Origin: a virus
IMG/VR virus record: IMGVR_UViG_3300044638_003463
Span: 1-25,355 of that record
Reading direction: 5' to 3' (one strand)
Length of the DNA stretch: 25,355 nucleotides
Positions 1 to 6,423 of this stretch are shown here, one piece after another. The position numbers were made by a program, and so were the translations under genes. The first letter of the stretch is position 1. Each line of letters starts with the position of its first letter. Below the pieces are notes generated by a model that saw only the letters and a list, made by a program, of their open reading frames with translations, searched no databases and was not told where the DNA came from.

Positions 1-602
1 ATCTGAAAAGCAAGATCGGTCCCGTTGTACCGCGCAAACATCCGCTCATATACCGACCCACTCGTATACGTCCCATAAACATTGAACGTCTGCGCCGCCG
101 CTCCGTTGCGGAGGGCTAGGGTGTTGGCGGCTCCGTCGCGGAGGAGGATGGTGTCAGAAGCGGATTGAGGAGCCCCGGCAGACCAAGCTATCGAAGCAAA
201 AGCTCCAAAACGAGGACCTCCCCATGTATAATTTGTTCCGCCAGAATTACTAGATCCATCTATAATTCCCGGATAATTATAAGGAAGAACTATCGCCCCA
301 TCTTTTCTTACAGTTATCTGACTAACCCCACCCACCTGCAAATCCAAAAGCAAAGAGCCGGTCGCGCTGTTGGCTGCACTCGTGCCAGCCGCATTCACCA
401 CTAACGCTTTGAACGTCTGCGCCACATCCGCCCACGTCTGGCTGATCGTCACGGGAGCGGAGGTCGTGAGAGTGCCGCTATTCAGCAAACTATTGCGACT
501 CACCTTCTTCGAGATCGCGCCCGCCGTGTCCCAGACGAACACCCAGTCGGCATCCGCTACTAAGGTCTTTTCGGTAAACTGCGAGAGATTGAGATTGGCC
601 AT
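1..602 (-). CDS. Tail fibre / structural protein, C-terminus cut by window edge
   Basis: An open frame starts at ATG 602, four bases after the stop of the preceding gene, and stays open for 200 codons to the left edge, so the C-terminus is missing. The N-terminal ~45 residues (MANLNLSQFTEKT, then DADWVFVWDTAGA) resemble the short virion-binding heads of phage fibre proteins. Residues ~145-195 contain a pattern that recurs in phage structural proteins: DTILLRDGAANTLALRNG, then AQTFNVYGTYTSGSVYER. It probably forms a beta-structured fibre or appendage that ends the left fibre cluster. The stretch around positions 215-330 is clearly more AT-rich than the rest of the gene, which may reflect a recombined segment. 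The fibre assignment is inferred from this sequence style and from the neighbours; the target is unknown. Confidence 0.75.
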   Translation of the reverse strand, partial: MANLNLSQFTEKTLVADADWVFVWDTAGAISKKVSRNSLLNSGTLTTSAPVTISQTWADVAQTFKALVVNAAGTSAANSATGSLLLDLQVGGVSQITVRKDGAIVLPYNYPGIIDGSSNSGGTNYTWGGPRFGAFASIAWSAGAPQSASDTILLRDGAANTLALRNGAAAQTFNVYGTYTSGSVYERMFARYNGTDLAFQ

Positions 603-606
603 GGTA

Positions 607-813
607 TTAAATGTAAACGACTAGATCGCCCGCCGATCCGACGCGCACCTTGTCTTCTGATACGGCGTCAATGTAAACGTGGTGCGGGCCTGCGGGAGCC
701 GCACCTCCGAGCGTCGCACCAATCATCATCAGCAGCTCATCGGTAGGTGAGTATGCCACCGGAATCTGCACCGGGAGCGCCGGCGCGATGAATGATGTGA
801 GGTTGGAGGTCAT
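607..813 (-). CDS. Small hypothetical structural protein (68 aa)
   Basis: A 68-residue frame starting at ATG 813, three bases after the stop of the 81-aa gene and four bases before the next ATG at 602. The tight packing supports it as a real gene of the fibre operon. The middle has a small hydrophobic, Gly/Ala/Pro-rich stretch (LLMMIGATLGGAAPAGP), followed by a beta-like ending (HVYIDAVSEDKVRVGSAGDLVVYI). I see no signal peptide and no catalytic motif. The final segment looks like the generic beta-strand ends found in phage fibre accessory proteins. I do not recognise the family; a small virion accessory or fibre-linker role is only an inference from position. Confidence 0.6.
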   Translation of the reverse strand: MTSNLTSFIAPALPVQIPVAYSPTDELLMMIGATLGGAAPAGPHHVYIDAVSEDKVRVGSAGDLVVYI

Positions 814-816
814 GCG

Positions 817-1062
817 TTATTGACCGATGACCGTGATAACGCTCGATGCGGTGTTCAGCTCCTTCGCCTTAATCGTAATCGGCGTGTTGGTCGGGATGAT
901 GTTGGCCGCGTCCTTGACGCCAAGCTCTGCAATGAGTGCGCCATTAGATGCCAAGACGTAGACTGGCTGCGTCGCTTGGATGCCGACGATCGTGCCTTGG
1001 ACGACCGTGATGTTGGTGCTGGTGACGCCTGCGGCGAGAGTTGCTGAGTAAAGTGTGGCCAT
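817..1062 (-). CDS. Small beta-rich hypothetical structural protein (81 aa)
   Basis: An 81-residue frame starting at ATG 1062. It is all short beta-type segments rich in Thr, Val, Ile and Ala (ATLYSATLAAGVTSTNITVV), has no charged clusters, and ends in KELNTASSVITVIGQ. This is the composition of small virion decoration or fibre-tip proteins, but the family is not recognised. It begins after a 27-nt gap from the preceding phosphodiesterase-like gene, so it is one of the few genes here not coupled to its neighbour by overlap. A TTGACA hexamer ends 19 nt before the ATG. The next gene follows after three bases. Confidence 0.6.
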   Translation of the reverse strand: MATLYSATLAAGVTSTNITVVQGTIVGIQATQPVYVLASNGALIAELGVKDAANIIPTNTPITIKAKELNTASSVITVIGQ

Positions 1063-1081
1063 GGCTTAAATGCGTAAGTGA

Positions 1082-1087
1082 TGTCAA
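1082..1087 (-). promoter_or_regulatory. Start-associated TTGACA hexamer, 19 nt before ATG 1062
   Basis: The coding strand reads GATTGACATCA just after the TAA of the preceding gene, with 19 nt between the hexamer and ATG 1062. It is one of seven gapped gene junctions carrying TTGACA. This copy and the one before ATG 6324 use 19 nt rather than the exact 14 nt seen elsewhere. No Shine-Dalgarno sequence is visible. Confidence 0.5.
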
Positions 1088-1089
1088 TC

Positions 1090-2268
1090 TTAGGGCATCG
1101 GGAAGAGCTTAGGATACAACCGCACGCGCTTAGTGTTGGTCGGCAGAACTGGCCCCATATCGACCACAAAACGGTGGCTCAAGTCGCGAGGATAGCCATT
1201 GTTGAGACTGGTAAACGATGTGCTTGGCACGTCTGTCCATGTGATGCCGTCATCACTCCACTGTGGCGCAAAATACCAAGTGACAAACATTCTGGTGGCG
1301 GCTGGCACTGCTGTCAGGTAGGCCGTCCGCACTCCGCCCGCTTCCACGATCTGCACCGATGGCCCGGTGGCTGGCAGGCGCCGCGATGACATCGGATTGC
1401 CTCCGTAAATCATCTCTTCAAAGTTGGTAAAGCCGTCGCCGTCCGGATCGTTGTACAGGCCGTCACTGCCTACGGTGATTGCATACGCCGCCTTGAATGC
1501 GGTAAAGTTGGCGGTGGCCACAGTAGAGACCGCCGTTGTCGGGTCATCTGTCAGGTAGACGTTTGCTCCGCTACCAAAGATTTCAGACGCCCCGCCTGCC
1601 AATCCATAGCGCGCATACCCAAGCCCAACACGCTGCATCAATGCCGTCTCCTCTGGCCCCCAGACTGCTCCACCGGCAGGCGGCCAGTAGGAGATGCCGT
1701 CGTATCCTTGGTTTTTGAAAGTGGTTAAACCTGCCTCTCCAAACGCCGATGGCGGCCCGGTCGCGATCCAATAGATGGACACGGTTGGGAAGTATGGCCG
1801 CATGGTTGCGGCGCTTACCGACGGGAAGAACAGACCGGCCAAGAGCGTGACGCGCTCAAGCGGAAAGCCCGCCTGTTGAATTGCGTTCAACATAGCGTTC
1901 TCTGTACCGGCCACCTTCGGCTCGATCATGACGCGCACCCGATACGGTTTAATCGCAAGCAACGCCTCCACCAGCGTCGGCACCTGCTGCCCGGCATACG
2001 ATGGCCCAAAATCGACCCCTGCATCCAGCGCCTTGATCTGTGCCAGCGTTTTTCCCACCACTGTCCCGGTCCCGTTGGTCGTGCGATCGACCGTCGCATC
2101 GTGAATACAGACCGGTACGCCGTCAGATGTCAGGTGCAGGTCAAGCTCAATCATCGCAACGCCCGCCTTCGCAACGGCATTGTAGCTCTGCACGGTGTGC
2201 TCTGGCTGGCCTAGAAGGTTGCCACGGTGTGAGCGAAGCTCAGCAAGATATGGTTCGCGGTTGTTCAT
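1090..2268 (-). CDS. Glycerophosphodiester phosphodiesterase-like tail protein with TSP3-like C-terminal region
   Basis: A 392-residue protein. ATG 2268 is chosen because it overlaps the preceding stop as ATGA; upstream in-frame codons only shadow the previous gene. Residues ~10-250 match the GDPD TIM-barrel family. The HRG motif is at 14-16, followed by PEHT, then IELD with E41 and D43, SDG, CIHD with H56, and MIEPK with E116. The expected acidic metal ligands and both catalytic histidines are therefore present. The family hydrolyses glycerophosphodiesters, so the phage enzyme may attack phosphodiester-containing surface glycans or lipid headgroups during adsorption. From ~272 to 291 there is a DPDGDG...NFEE segment like a calcium-binding thrombospondin type 3 repeat, then a beta-rich C-terminus. 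There is no signal peptide, as expected for a virion protein. Virion attachment is inferred from the flanking fibre genes. Confidence 0.8.
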   Translation of the reverse strand: MNNREPYLAELRSHRGNLLGQPEHTVQSYNAVAKAGVAMIELDLHLTSDGVPVCIHDATVDRTTNGTGTVVGKTLAQIKALDAGVDFGPSYAGQQVPTLVEALLAIKPYRVRVMIEPKVAGTENAMLNAIQQAGFPLERVTLLAGLFFPSVSAATMRPYFPTVSIYWIATGPPSAFGEAGLTTFKNQGYDGISYWPPAGGAVWGPEETALMQRVGLGYARYGLAGGASEIFGSGANVYLTDDPTTAVSTVATANFTAFKAAYAITVGSDGLYNDPDGDGFTNFEEMIYGGNPMSSRRLPATGPSVQIVEAGGVRTAYLTAVPAATRMFVTWYFAPQWSDDGITWTDVPSTSFTSLNNGYPRDLSHRFVVDMGPVLPTNTKRVRLYPKLFPMP

Positions 2269-3992
2269 ACTGAAGGAGCCCCCATCGCTATAGCCAGATT
2301 GAAAAGCATCAAAGAGAATGTATCCGTTGCCGCGCCAGTAGTACCAATGGCCCGGCCAATATAGAAGAGAGACGAAGGCTGGTTGTGCAGGATGCCTCCC
2401 GGCCCAAGTAGGCTGCCGGTCGTGTTGCCGTTGTAGAAGAGAAACCCGCCCAGCTTGTTGTCCCGGATAATGGCGTTTGCGTTGGTGTTTGAAGTCGTCA
2501 AGTCGGTCGTGTCTGCGATACCCGCCGCCAGCCGTCTCCGGGTGCTGAATAGCGTCCCCTTGCGAGCAAAGTGGATCAAGCCCAGCGGATTTAACGCGCC
2601 CACCGTTCCACCCACATAAAGCTCTGGCAGGCCAAGGTTCACGTGCAAACTGCCGCCCGTCGATCCAACCGCCGCCCGGAACACGCCCGGCGTGGTCGTG
2701 CTGCGTGACGTGGTAAACCACCGATTCGTTCCGCCCGAGACTGCATCGTTCCGCGCACCGATCATGGTGTTGTCGTCCGTCAGCGGTGGCGAGTGTGAGT
2801 AGTAGGTTAATGAGTAATCCGTCTCTTCCCATACTTGTGCCACGGTTGAGTCAAAGTCGATCATGCCGGAGTTGGTCACTCCGGTCGGCGCGATGTATCC
2901 GCCCGGCTGCGTAAAGTCTCCGGCGTTGTTGGCGCCGGTCGATGAGTTGCGAATGAATGGTCGGCTGGAGCTTGCCGGGTGCAGCCAGTCGAGAAGATTG
3001 GCCTGCATGTTGCTGGCCCAAACTGGCAGCATTAGACGCGAGCGGCTGGTATTGCCGCTGATCATGCCCATTGCGTCCACGTACTGGTAGAACGTGTTAA
3101 TGGCGACGATCTGCGCATCGGTAAGCGTGACGCCTGCATCATTGAGGGATAGTAGCGTGTCGCGCCCAGAACGCGGCACACGCGCCAGATCCAGCAGGAG
3201 ATTGATTGATGCCCAGTGTGAGAGAGTGCCGCCTGCATCGCCAAGAGGAACGCCAAGCGTGTCCGTGAGCGACGGCGCCACCGTTGGCAGTGAATGCACC
3301 TCAGAGAATGAATGCGTGTGTGATGGCGGCACACCGCCCGCACCGCTGATCAATTGCCAGTCGCCAGCCGTGACGCCAATCGAAACCCACACTTCCAGCG
3401 TATCGACCTGCACGCCGATAAGCCCGAGCTTGTAAGGAACCGACGCCAGCCGCGCCTGCGTGTTGGCGAATGATTCAGTCCCGCCGGCGCTTTGCGCCAC
3501 CGCCCCGTAGACGATTCCGTTGATGTTGCGGAATGAGTAGACATCCGTCCTCGCTCCTATGCTCTGCACCGGGATTGAGTCGTTCGGCCATTTGATTGTC
3601 CCTGGCCACGTGATGATGTAGTTGCCGCTCGTGTTCGTCACCGCAACCGTGATCCCTTGACCCGGTAGCGCGTTCGAAAATGTGAACGTCGTATTTGCCG
3701 CAAGTGTCTTGTAAAAGCTCGTACTGGTCGCCCAGTCGATGGCTGCGGCGGTCACGTTGGCATCCGTACCGACTACCGCACGCACCGTCAGCTTACCCTG
3801 CACCGTCTGGTCAGTGGTGAACGTGTTGGCAGTTCCGACTAGCGCCGCCGAAAGCGTAGTAATCACGCCCGATCCGTTGAACCCAATCGCCTTGTTGGTG
3901 TTCGCCGTCCCTAGCAGATCAATAAATTGATTGTCGCCGGAGGCATCGCGTTGGATCAGGGAAACATTTCTTGGCGTGGTGACGGCACTCAT
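2265..3992 (-). CDS. Large tail fibre protein (575 aa)
   Basis: It starts at ATG 3992, which shares a base with the preceding TAA (TAATG), and ends overlapping the phosphodiesterase-like start by four bases. Residues 1-70 end in an ANTFTTDQTVQGKLTV segment typical of phage fibre repeats. Residues ~86-165 form a beta domain widespread in phage fibres (FYKTLAANTTFTFSNALPG, then ITWPGTIKWPN and DVYSF). Residues ~175-215 follow another common fibre pattern ending AGDWQL. HTHSFSEV at 225-232 resembles the His motifs of tail-collar domains. The C-terminal ~250 residues (WEETDYSLTYYSHSP onward) look like a concanavalin/LamG-type carbohydrate-binding sandwich, which suggests the receptor-contacting tip. 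It is the largest fibre in the window and a plausible host-range determinant. The exact receptor cannot be read from the sequence. Confidence 0.75.
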   Translation of the reverse strand: MSAVTTPRNVSLIQRDASGDNQFIDLLGTANTNKAIGFNGSGVITTLSAALVGTANTFTTDQTVQGKLTVRAVVGTDANVTAAAIDWATSTSFYKTLAANTTFTFSNALPGQGITVAVTNTSGNYIITWPGTIKWPNDSIPVQSIGARTDVYSFRNINGIVYGAVAQSAGGTESFANTQARLASVPYKLGLIGVQVDTLEVWVSIGVTAGDWQLISGAGGVPPSHTHSFSEVHSLPTVAPSLTDTLGVPLGDAGGTLSHWASINLLLDLARVPRSGRDTLLSLNDAGVTLTDAQIVAINTFYQYVDAMGMISGNTSRSRLMLPVWASNMQANLLDWLHPASSSRPFIRNSSTGANNAGDFTQPGGYIAPTGVTNSGMIDFDSTVAQVWEETDYSLTYYSHSPPLTDDNTMIGARNDAVSGGTNRWFTTSRSTTTPGVFRAAVGSTGGSLHVNLGLPELYVGGTVGALNPLGLIHFARKGTLFSTRRRLAAGIADTTDLTTSNTNANAIIRDNKLGGFLFYNGNTTGSLLGPGGILHNQPSSLFYIGRAIGTTGAATDTFSLMLFNLAIAMGAPSV

Positions 3993-4552
3993 TAGGAAAC
4001 AGCAGGGACGGAATAACTGACACCATCAACGGTGACGACGATCATCCCATCAATAACTGTGACCTCCCCGTCAATCGGTCCGGGAGGCGTGTCGGTCACC
4101 GCATCAAAGCGGTAGATTGCGCCGTTATACGCGAACGAAACCACCTCATTGACCACGGAGAAGGCGATGGTGGTCACCGGCGCCAGCGACAGGCCCGACG
4201 GGATGACCTCAATGTTGCCGGATCGCAGCAGATAAGGAAAGCCGTTGGAATCAAGCCCTCCGATGGCGAGCCAGTAGTTGTTGCTGTTGATCTCGTCGGA
4301 AAGCACGAGATTCATCTGTGCCGCCGTCAGAACAAACGTGACGGCGCCACCGGCCACATATCCAGCCGATGATGCCAGCGGAGTTGCTCCCACCTCTCTG
4401 GCGTCGTTCTGTCTTTTCCACAACTCCAGCACCCACTCAGACATTGCCGGAGCGGATGGGACTGCACCTGTGATCAGGAGCGGAGTCGTCGAGAACACCG
4501 GCAACATGCCAAGGTCAGCGGTCGATTCGGAGAGTGAGATTGTGCGAGTCAT
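3992..4552 (-). CDS. Fibre-cluster structural protein (186 aa)
   Basis: ATG 4552 is used because it overlaps the endolysin stop as ATGA; the longer in-frame extension lies inside the endolysin gene and reads as Arg-rich shadow sequence. The 186-residue product is beta-rich with scattered Thr/Val/Ala segments. A middle section (MSEWVLELWKRQND, then AAQMNLVLSDEINSNNYWLAIGG) reads like the receptor-cluster baseplate proteins that sit before fibre genes. The end (GEVTVIDGMIVVTVDGVSYSVP) contains two tandem, nearly identical beta strands. It links the lysis cassette to the large fibre gene, whose ATG overlaps its TAA. The family is not recognised; an adaptor between tail tip and fibre is an inference. 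Confidence 0.6.
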   Translation of the reverse strand: MTRTISLSESTADLGMLPVFSTTPLLITGAVPSAPAMSEWVLELWKRQNDAREVGATPLASSAGYVAGGAVTFVLTAAQMNLVLSDEINSNNYWLAIGGLDSNGFPYLLRSGNIEVIPSGLSLAPVTTIAFSVVNEVVSFAYNGAIYRFDAVTDTPPGPIDGEVTVIDGMIVVTVDGVSYSVPAVS

Positions 4553-5109
4553 CGTGTGGCTTGAAAGTGCATACTGTCGCGGCTCCAATAAGCGCCGCCG
4601 GAAAGCCAGCCTTCGTCGGCAAAGTACTCCATGACTTCGAGCGGCATAGAAGCGTCTGTCGGCCAAGCTGTGTTATTGCCGTTTGATCCTGACATTAAGT
4701 CAATCGCCGCACCCCAAGCGTGCAAGCTCTTACGCGATCCTCCGCGCATGTTGCGGTCGTTGAAGCAACCGGCGTACTGCTTAAGCACGTATGGATGCGT
4801 TTTGCTGATCGCGGTTAGCACGCGATGCAGGCTAGACGCGACACGCGTGTGGCAGCGGATAGTTTTGACCGCTTGGCTTTCGTAGTGCACACCAAGGTCG
4901 GAGACCGACAGATTAACCAGATTGCTCTCGTCACCCGGTTGGCCATAGAAAGCAATCAGCGATTGGTCGTCCTGCATCGGCCATTGAACCGGCACTGGCC
5001 GCAGGCGGTCCAGATGCTTCTGGCAAGCAGCACGCGACATCGGCCCCCACACACCATCAGGAACGACGCCGATCTTTTCCTGCATCAATTGGATGTCCTG
5101 TTTTGTCAT
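4549..5109 (-). CDS. Endolysin: M15-type D,D/L,D-peptidase with N-terminal wall-binding segment
   Basis: A 186-residue lytic enzyme. ATG 5109 overlaps the preceding stop as ATGA and is preferred over the upstream in-frame codon, which lies inside the small membrane gene. Residues ~5-30 (IQLMQEKIGVVPDGVWGP) match the start of PG_binding_1-like peptidoglycan-binding repeats, although the module is short. Residues ~85-186 match peptidase M15 of the VanY/DacY type. SLHAWGAAID supplies zinc ligands H130 and D137, and SMHF supplies H181. M15 endolysins cleave the peptide stems of peptidoglycan. There is no signal peptide, so release depends on a holin, consistent with the four or five small membrane genes just upstream. 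It is the last gene of the lysis cassette before the fibres resume. Confidence 0.88.
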   Translation of the reverse strand: MTKQDIQLMQEKIGVVPDGVWGPMSRAACQKHLDRLRPVPVQWPMQDDQSLIAFYGQPGDESNLVNLSVSDLGVHYESQAVKTIRCHTRVASSLHRVLTAISKTHPYVLKQYAGCFNDRNMRGGSRKSLHAWGAAIDLMSGSNGNNTAWPTDASMPLEVMEYFADEGWLSGGAYWSRDSMHFQATR

Positions 5110-5207
5110 GGGGAAAAAGAACTCAGAATCCAGCCAAGCATGAAAAACCAGCATACAACCATGAGAGCGAAGAACGCAACGTGAAGGAGTGCTTGGAGTG
5201 TTGGCAT
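5106..5207 (-). CDS. 33-aa single-span membrane peptide of the lysis cassette
   Basis: A very small frame from ATG 5207, whose first base is the last base of the preceding TGA (TGATG), to a TGA overlapping the endolysin ATG (ATGA). Coupling at both ends strongly supports a real gene despite its size. The product, MPTLQALLHVAFFALMVVCW plus 13 residues, is nearly all one transmembrane helix (about residues 6-28), with no clear charge except one His. Such peptides next to endolysins are often holins, antiholins or other lysis accessory proteins. It has no spanin-like periplasmic domain. The specific role cannot be assigned. Confidence 0.6.
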   Translation of the reverse strand: MPTLQALLHVAFFALMVVCWFFMLGWILSSFSP

Positions 5208-5515
5208 CAGATGCGCTTGGTTAGCTTTGCCACAACCCACGCGAGCTGAACGACCACGCTGGCAAAGTCGATCCCCTGCTGCACCCATGGCGGTGTCCCG
5301 TGCGTCAGCGTAAAGCGCGGAGATGTGATGATCTCCCGAACCCGCATCGCTTTATCAAGCCCGCTTACCGGCATCTTGCTGGCCAGCGTCACATTGTCTA
5401 CGATGATTTGAAACTGCTCGTTCGACAGGCCAGCGACCAGCAGCCGCGCCGTTTCGGTGGCCTTGGCTACCGCGTCGCGATGCCACAAAGATTTGAACCA
5501 TGTGAAGAATTTCAT
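5207..5515 (-). CDS. Lysis-cassette protein with C-terminal membrane segment (102 aa)
   Basis: Start ATG 5515 (MKFFTWFKSLW) lies four bases after the stop of the lipoprotein gene. A TTG at 5530 would add five residues but overlap that gene, so it is less likely. The N-terminus is amphipathic and aromatic. The central part is soluble and helical (ETARLLVAGLSNEQFQIIVD). Residues ~80-98 (GIDFASVVVQLAWVVAKL) could form a membrane span before a short basic tail, TKRI. Small size, location and a C-terminal hydrophobic helix fit a holin-associated or regulatory lysis protein. I do not recognise the family. Its stop shares a base with the start of the 33-aa membrane peptide. Confidence 0.6.
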   Translation of the reverse strand: MKFFTWFKSLWHRDAVAKATETARLLVAGLSNEQFQIIVDNVTLASKMPVSGLDKAMRVREIITSPRFTLTHGTPPWVQQGIDFASVVVQLAWVVAKLTKRI

Positions 5516-5519
5516 AAGC

Positions 5520-5684
5520 TCACCAAACAAGTGTCACCGACAAAAGCAAGCCTTCCATCATCCCAGCCTTGAACCCGTCGCGCCAGTCAGTGCTCTTGTC
5601 CGGAAAGAGCGAAGCGTCTGGCATCTGTTGGATGCTGACACACGAGCACGAGCCAAGCGCGAGGATAAGAAGAATGATTTTCAT
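5520..5684 (-). CDS. 54-aa lipoprotein, possible outer-membrane spanin-like lysis protein
   Basis: A short gene from ATG 5684, which overlaps the preceding stop as ATGA, to TGA at 5522-5520. The first residues MKIILLILALGSC form a classic lipoprotein signal peptide with lipobox LGSC, so Cys13 would be acylated; a second Cys follows at 15. The mature ~42 residues are short and polar (IQQMPDASLFPDKSTDWRDG) and end in a hydrophobic patch, EGLLLSVTLVW. Very small lipoproteins inside lysis cassettes are typical of Rz1-like o-spanins. Rz1 proteins are usually proline-rich, and this one is not. A matching inner-membrane spanin could be the coiled-coil membrane protein at 6028-6324. Gram-negative hosting follows if this reading is right. 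Confidence 0.65.
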   Translation of the reverse strand: MKIILLILALGSCSCVSIQQMPDASLFPDKSTDWRDGFKAGMMEGLLLSVTLVW

Positions 5685-6028
5685 CGCACTTTGGAATCTT
5701 GGCTCGACTTGTTAGCGTCCCGCGCAGCAATCAAACCAGCGCCGGCTATAATCTCGCCAGTTGCCAGTTGCAGCCCTTCCAGCGTCAGCGGCACCCCATC
5801 GGTCACCTGCAAGAGCGCATCGACCACAGCGCCTAATCCGTGCAAAATAAGAGCCACCCCCGCCAGCGTCGTTTTCCAGTTGAGCAGGAAAGGCAGGATC
5901 TTGTTGGATAGCCATTTCATGGTCGTGCTGTGGATGATGTTTGATTTGATGACCGGCCTACCTGCAAGATCTTCCGCGCGCCGGACTTCTGGCCGCTTGC
6001 CAAAGATTGGATGACCGAGCGTGCGCAT
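5681..6028 (-). CDS. Holin-like small membrane protein (115 aa)
   Basis: Start ATG 6028 shares a base with the preceding TGA (TGATG). A later in-frame Met (MKWLSNK, residue 37, at 5920) could be the true start of the conserved part, because the first 36 residues are basic and unconserved-looking. From there NWKTTLAGVALILHGLGAV gives one membrane helix, and TGEIIAGAGLIAARDANKSS gives a second, ending in the GLIxARD signature. That layout is common in small phage and prophage holin-like proteins. It would make the inner-membrane lesions that release the M15 endolysin. It overlaps the lipoprotein gene downstream by four bases. The holin role is inferred from topology and location. Confidence 0.65.
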   Translation of the reverse strand: MRTLGHPIFGKRPEVRRAEDLAGRPVIKSNIIHSTTMKWLSNKILPFLLNWKTTLAGVALILHGLGAVVDALLQVTDGVPLTLEGLQLATGEIIAGAGLIAARDANKSSQDSKVR

Positions 6029-6324
6029 CAAGGATTGAGCTTGTTGTCAATTTTGTCGAGCTTCTCGACGATTGACCGCAGCAGTTGCGTGTCCGCCGAG
6101 TCTTTAATCTCCAGATTGCGGACTGTGCTGTTGGTCGCGCCAATCGCATCCTTCACGTCCCTGAGCGATTCCGTCTGCCTGTTGATCGCGATCTGGATTG
6201 CCGCCACCCATGTGCCCAGCATAAATGCGCCGACAAGCAGCGCCCAGCCTAGTTTGACCACTAAGTCGAGGATCTTGAGCTTTGACTCAAAATCCTGAAG
6301 TTGTTCGCGCGTGACAGGTTCCAT
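6028..6324 (-). CDS. Membrane protein with periplasmic coiled coil (98 aa), lysis cassette
   Basis: Starts at ATG 6324 after the 99-nt gap holding the tRNA-like element. A short N-terminal helix (EQLQDFESKLKI) precedes one membrane span at about 20-46 (LVVKLGWALLVGAFMLGTWV...). The rest (~50-98) is a likely coiled coil, with heptad-like ESLRDVKDAIG and LLRSIVEKLDKIDNKL. A single N-terminal anchor with a C-terminal coiled coil is the layout of Rz-type i-spanins. XhlA-like haemolysin proteins use the reverse order. With the lipoprotein at 5520-5684 it could make a two-component spanin, although the usual nested Rz/Rz1 arrangement is absent. It is the first gene of the lysis cassette and has its own start-associated TTGACA 19 nt upstream. 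Confidence 0.6.
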   Translation of the reverse strand: MEPVTREQLQDFESKLKILDLVVKLGWALLVGAFMLGTWVAAIQIAINRQTESLRDVKDAIGATNSTVRNLEIKDSADTQLLRSIVEKLDKIDNKLNP

Positions 6325-6343
6325 GTCTTGATCGCATTCCGTC

Positions 6344-6349
6344 TGTCAA
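6344..6349 (-). promoter_or_regulatory. Start-associated TTGACA hexamer, 19 nt before ATG 6324
   Basis: The coding strand reads CATTGACAGAC immediately after the CCA end of the tRNA-like element. The hexamer lies 19 nt before ATG 6324. It shares TTGACAGAC with the copy before ATG 20133 and the 19-nt spacing with the copy before ATG 1062. Confidence 0.5.
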
Positions 6350-6415
6350 TGGCTACTGCAACCGGAGTCGAACCGATATGCGATACTATGATTTCGCACG
6401 CTACCGAGCGCAGTA
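6350..6415 (-). tRNA. tRNA-like element, 66 nt, minimal or degenerate
   Basis: On the minus strand 5'-TACTGCG (6415-6409) pairs over seven positions (one G-U) with TGCAGTA (6360-6354), which is followed by G and an encoded CCA (6353-6350). Directly before that 3' strand is a perfect T arm: ATCGG, loop TTCGACT, CCGGT (6377-6361), with one T-G pair. The rest is abnormal. The D region is reduced to a small hairpin. The anticodon-like stem TGCGA/TCGCA has a 10-nt loop containing TCATA, and almost no variable loop remains. Without the CCA it is 63 nt, about ten short of a normal tRNA. It could be a decayed tRNA, a tRNA mimic, or a captured tRNA 3' end as at attachment sites. A CAU anticodon is possible but not secure. 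Confidence 0.4.
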
Positions 6416-6423
6416 TCGGATGG

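Noticed and set aside
2269-2832. N-terminal extension of the phosphodiesterase-like frame
   Set aside because: It runs inside the large fibre gene and reads as Arg/Gly/His-rich shadow; the ATGA overlap at 2268 is the better start.
5516-5530. TTG start at 5530 for the 102-aa lysis gene
   Set aside because: It would overlap the lipoprotein gene, while ATG 5515 lies four bases after that stop in keeping with the packing of the cassette.
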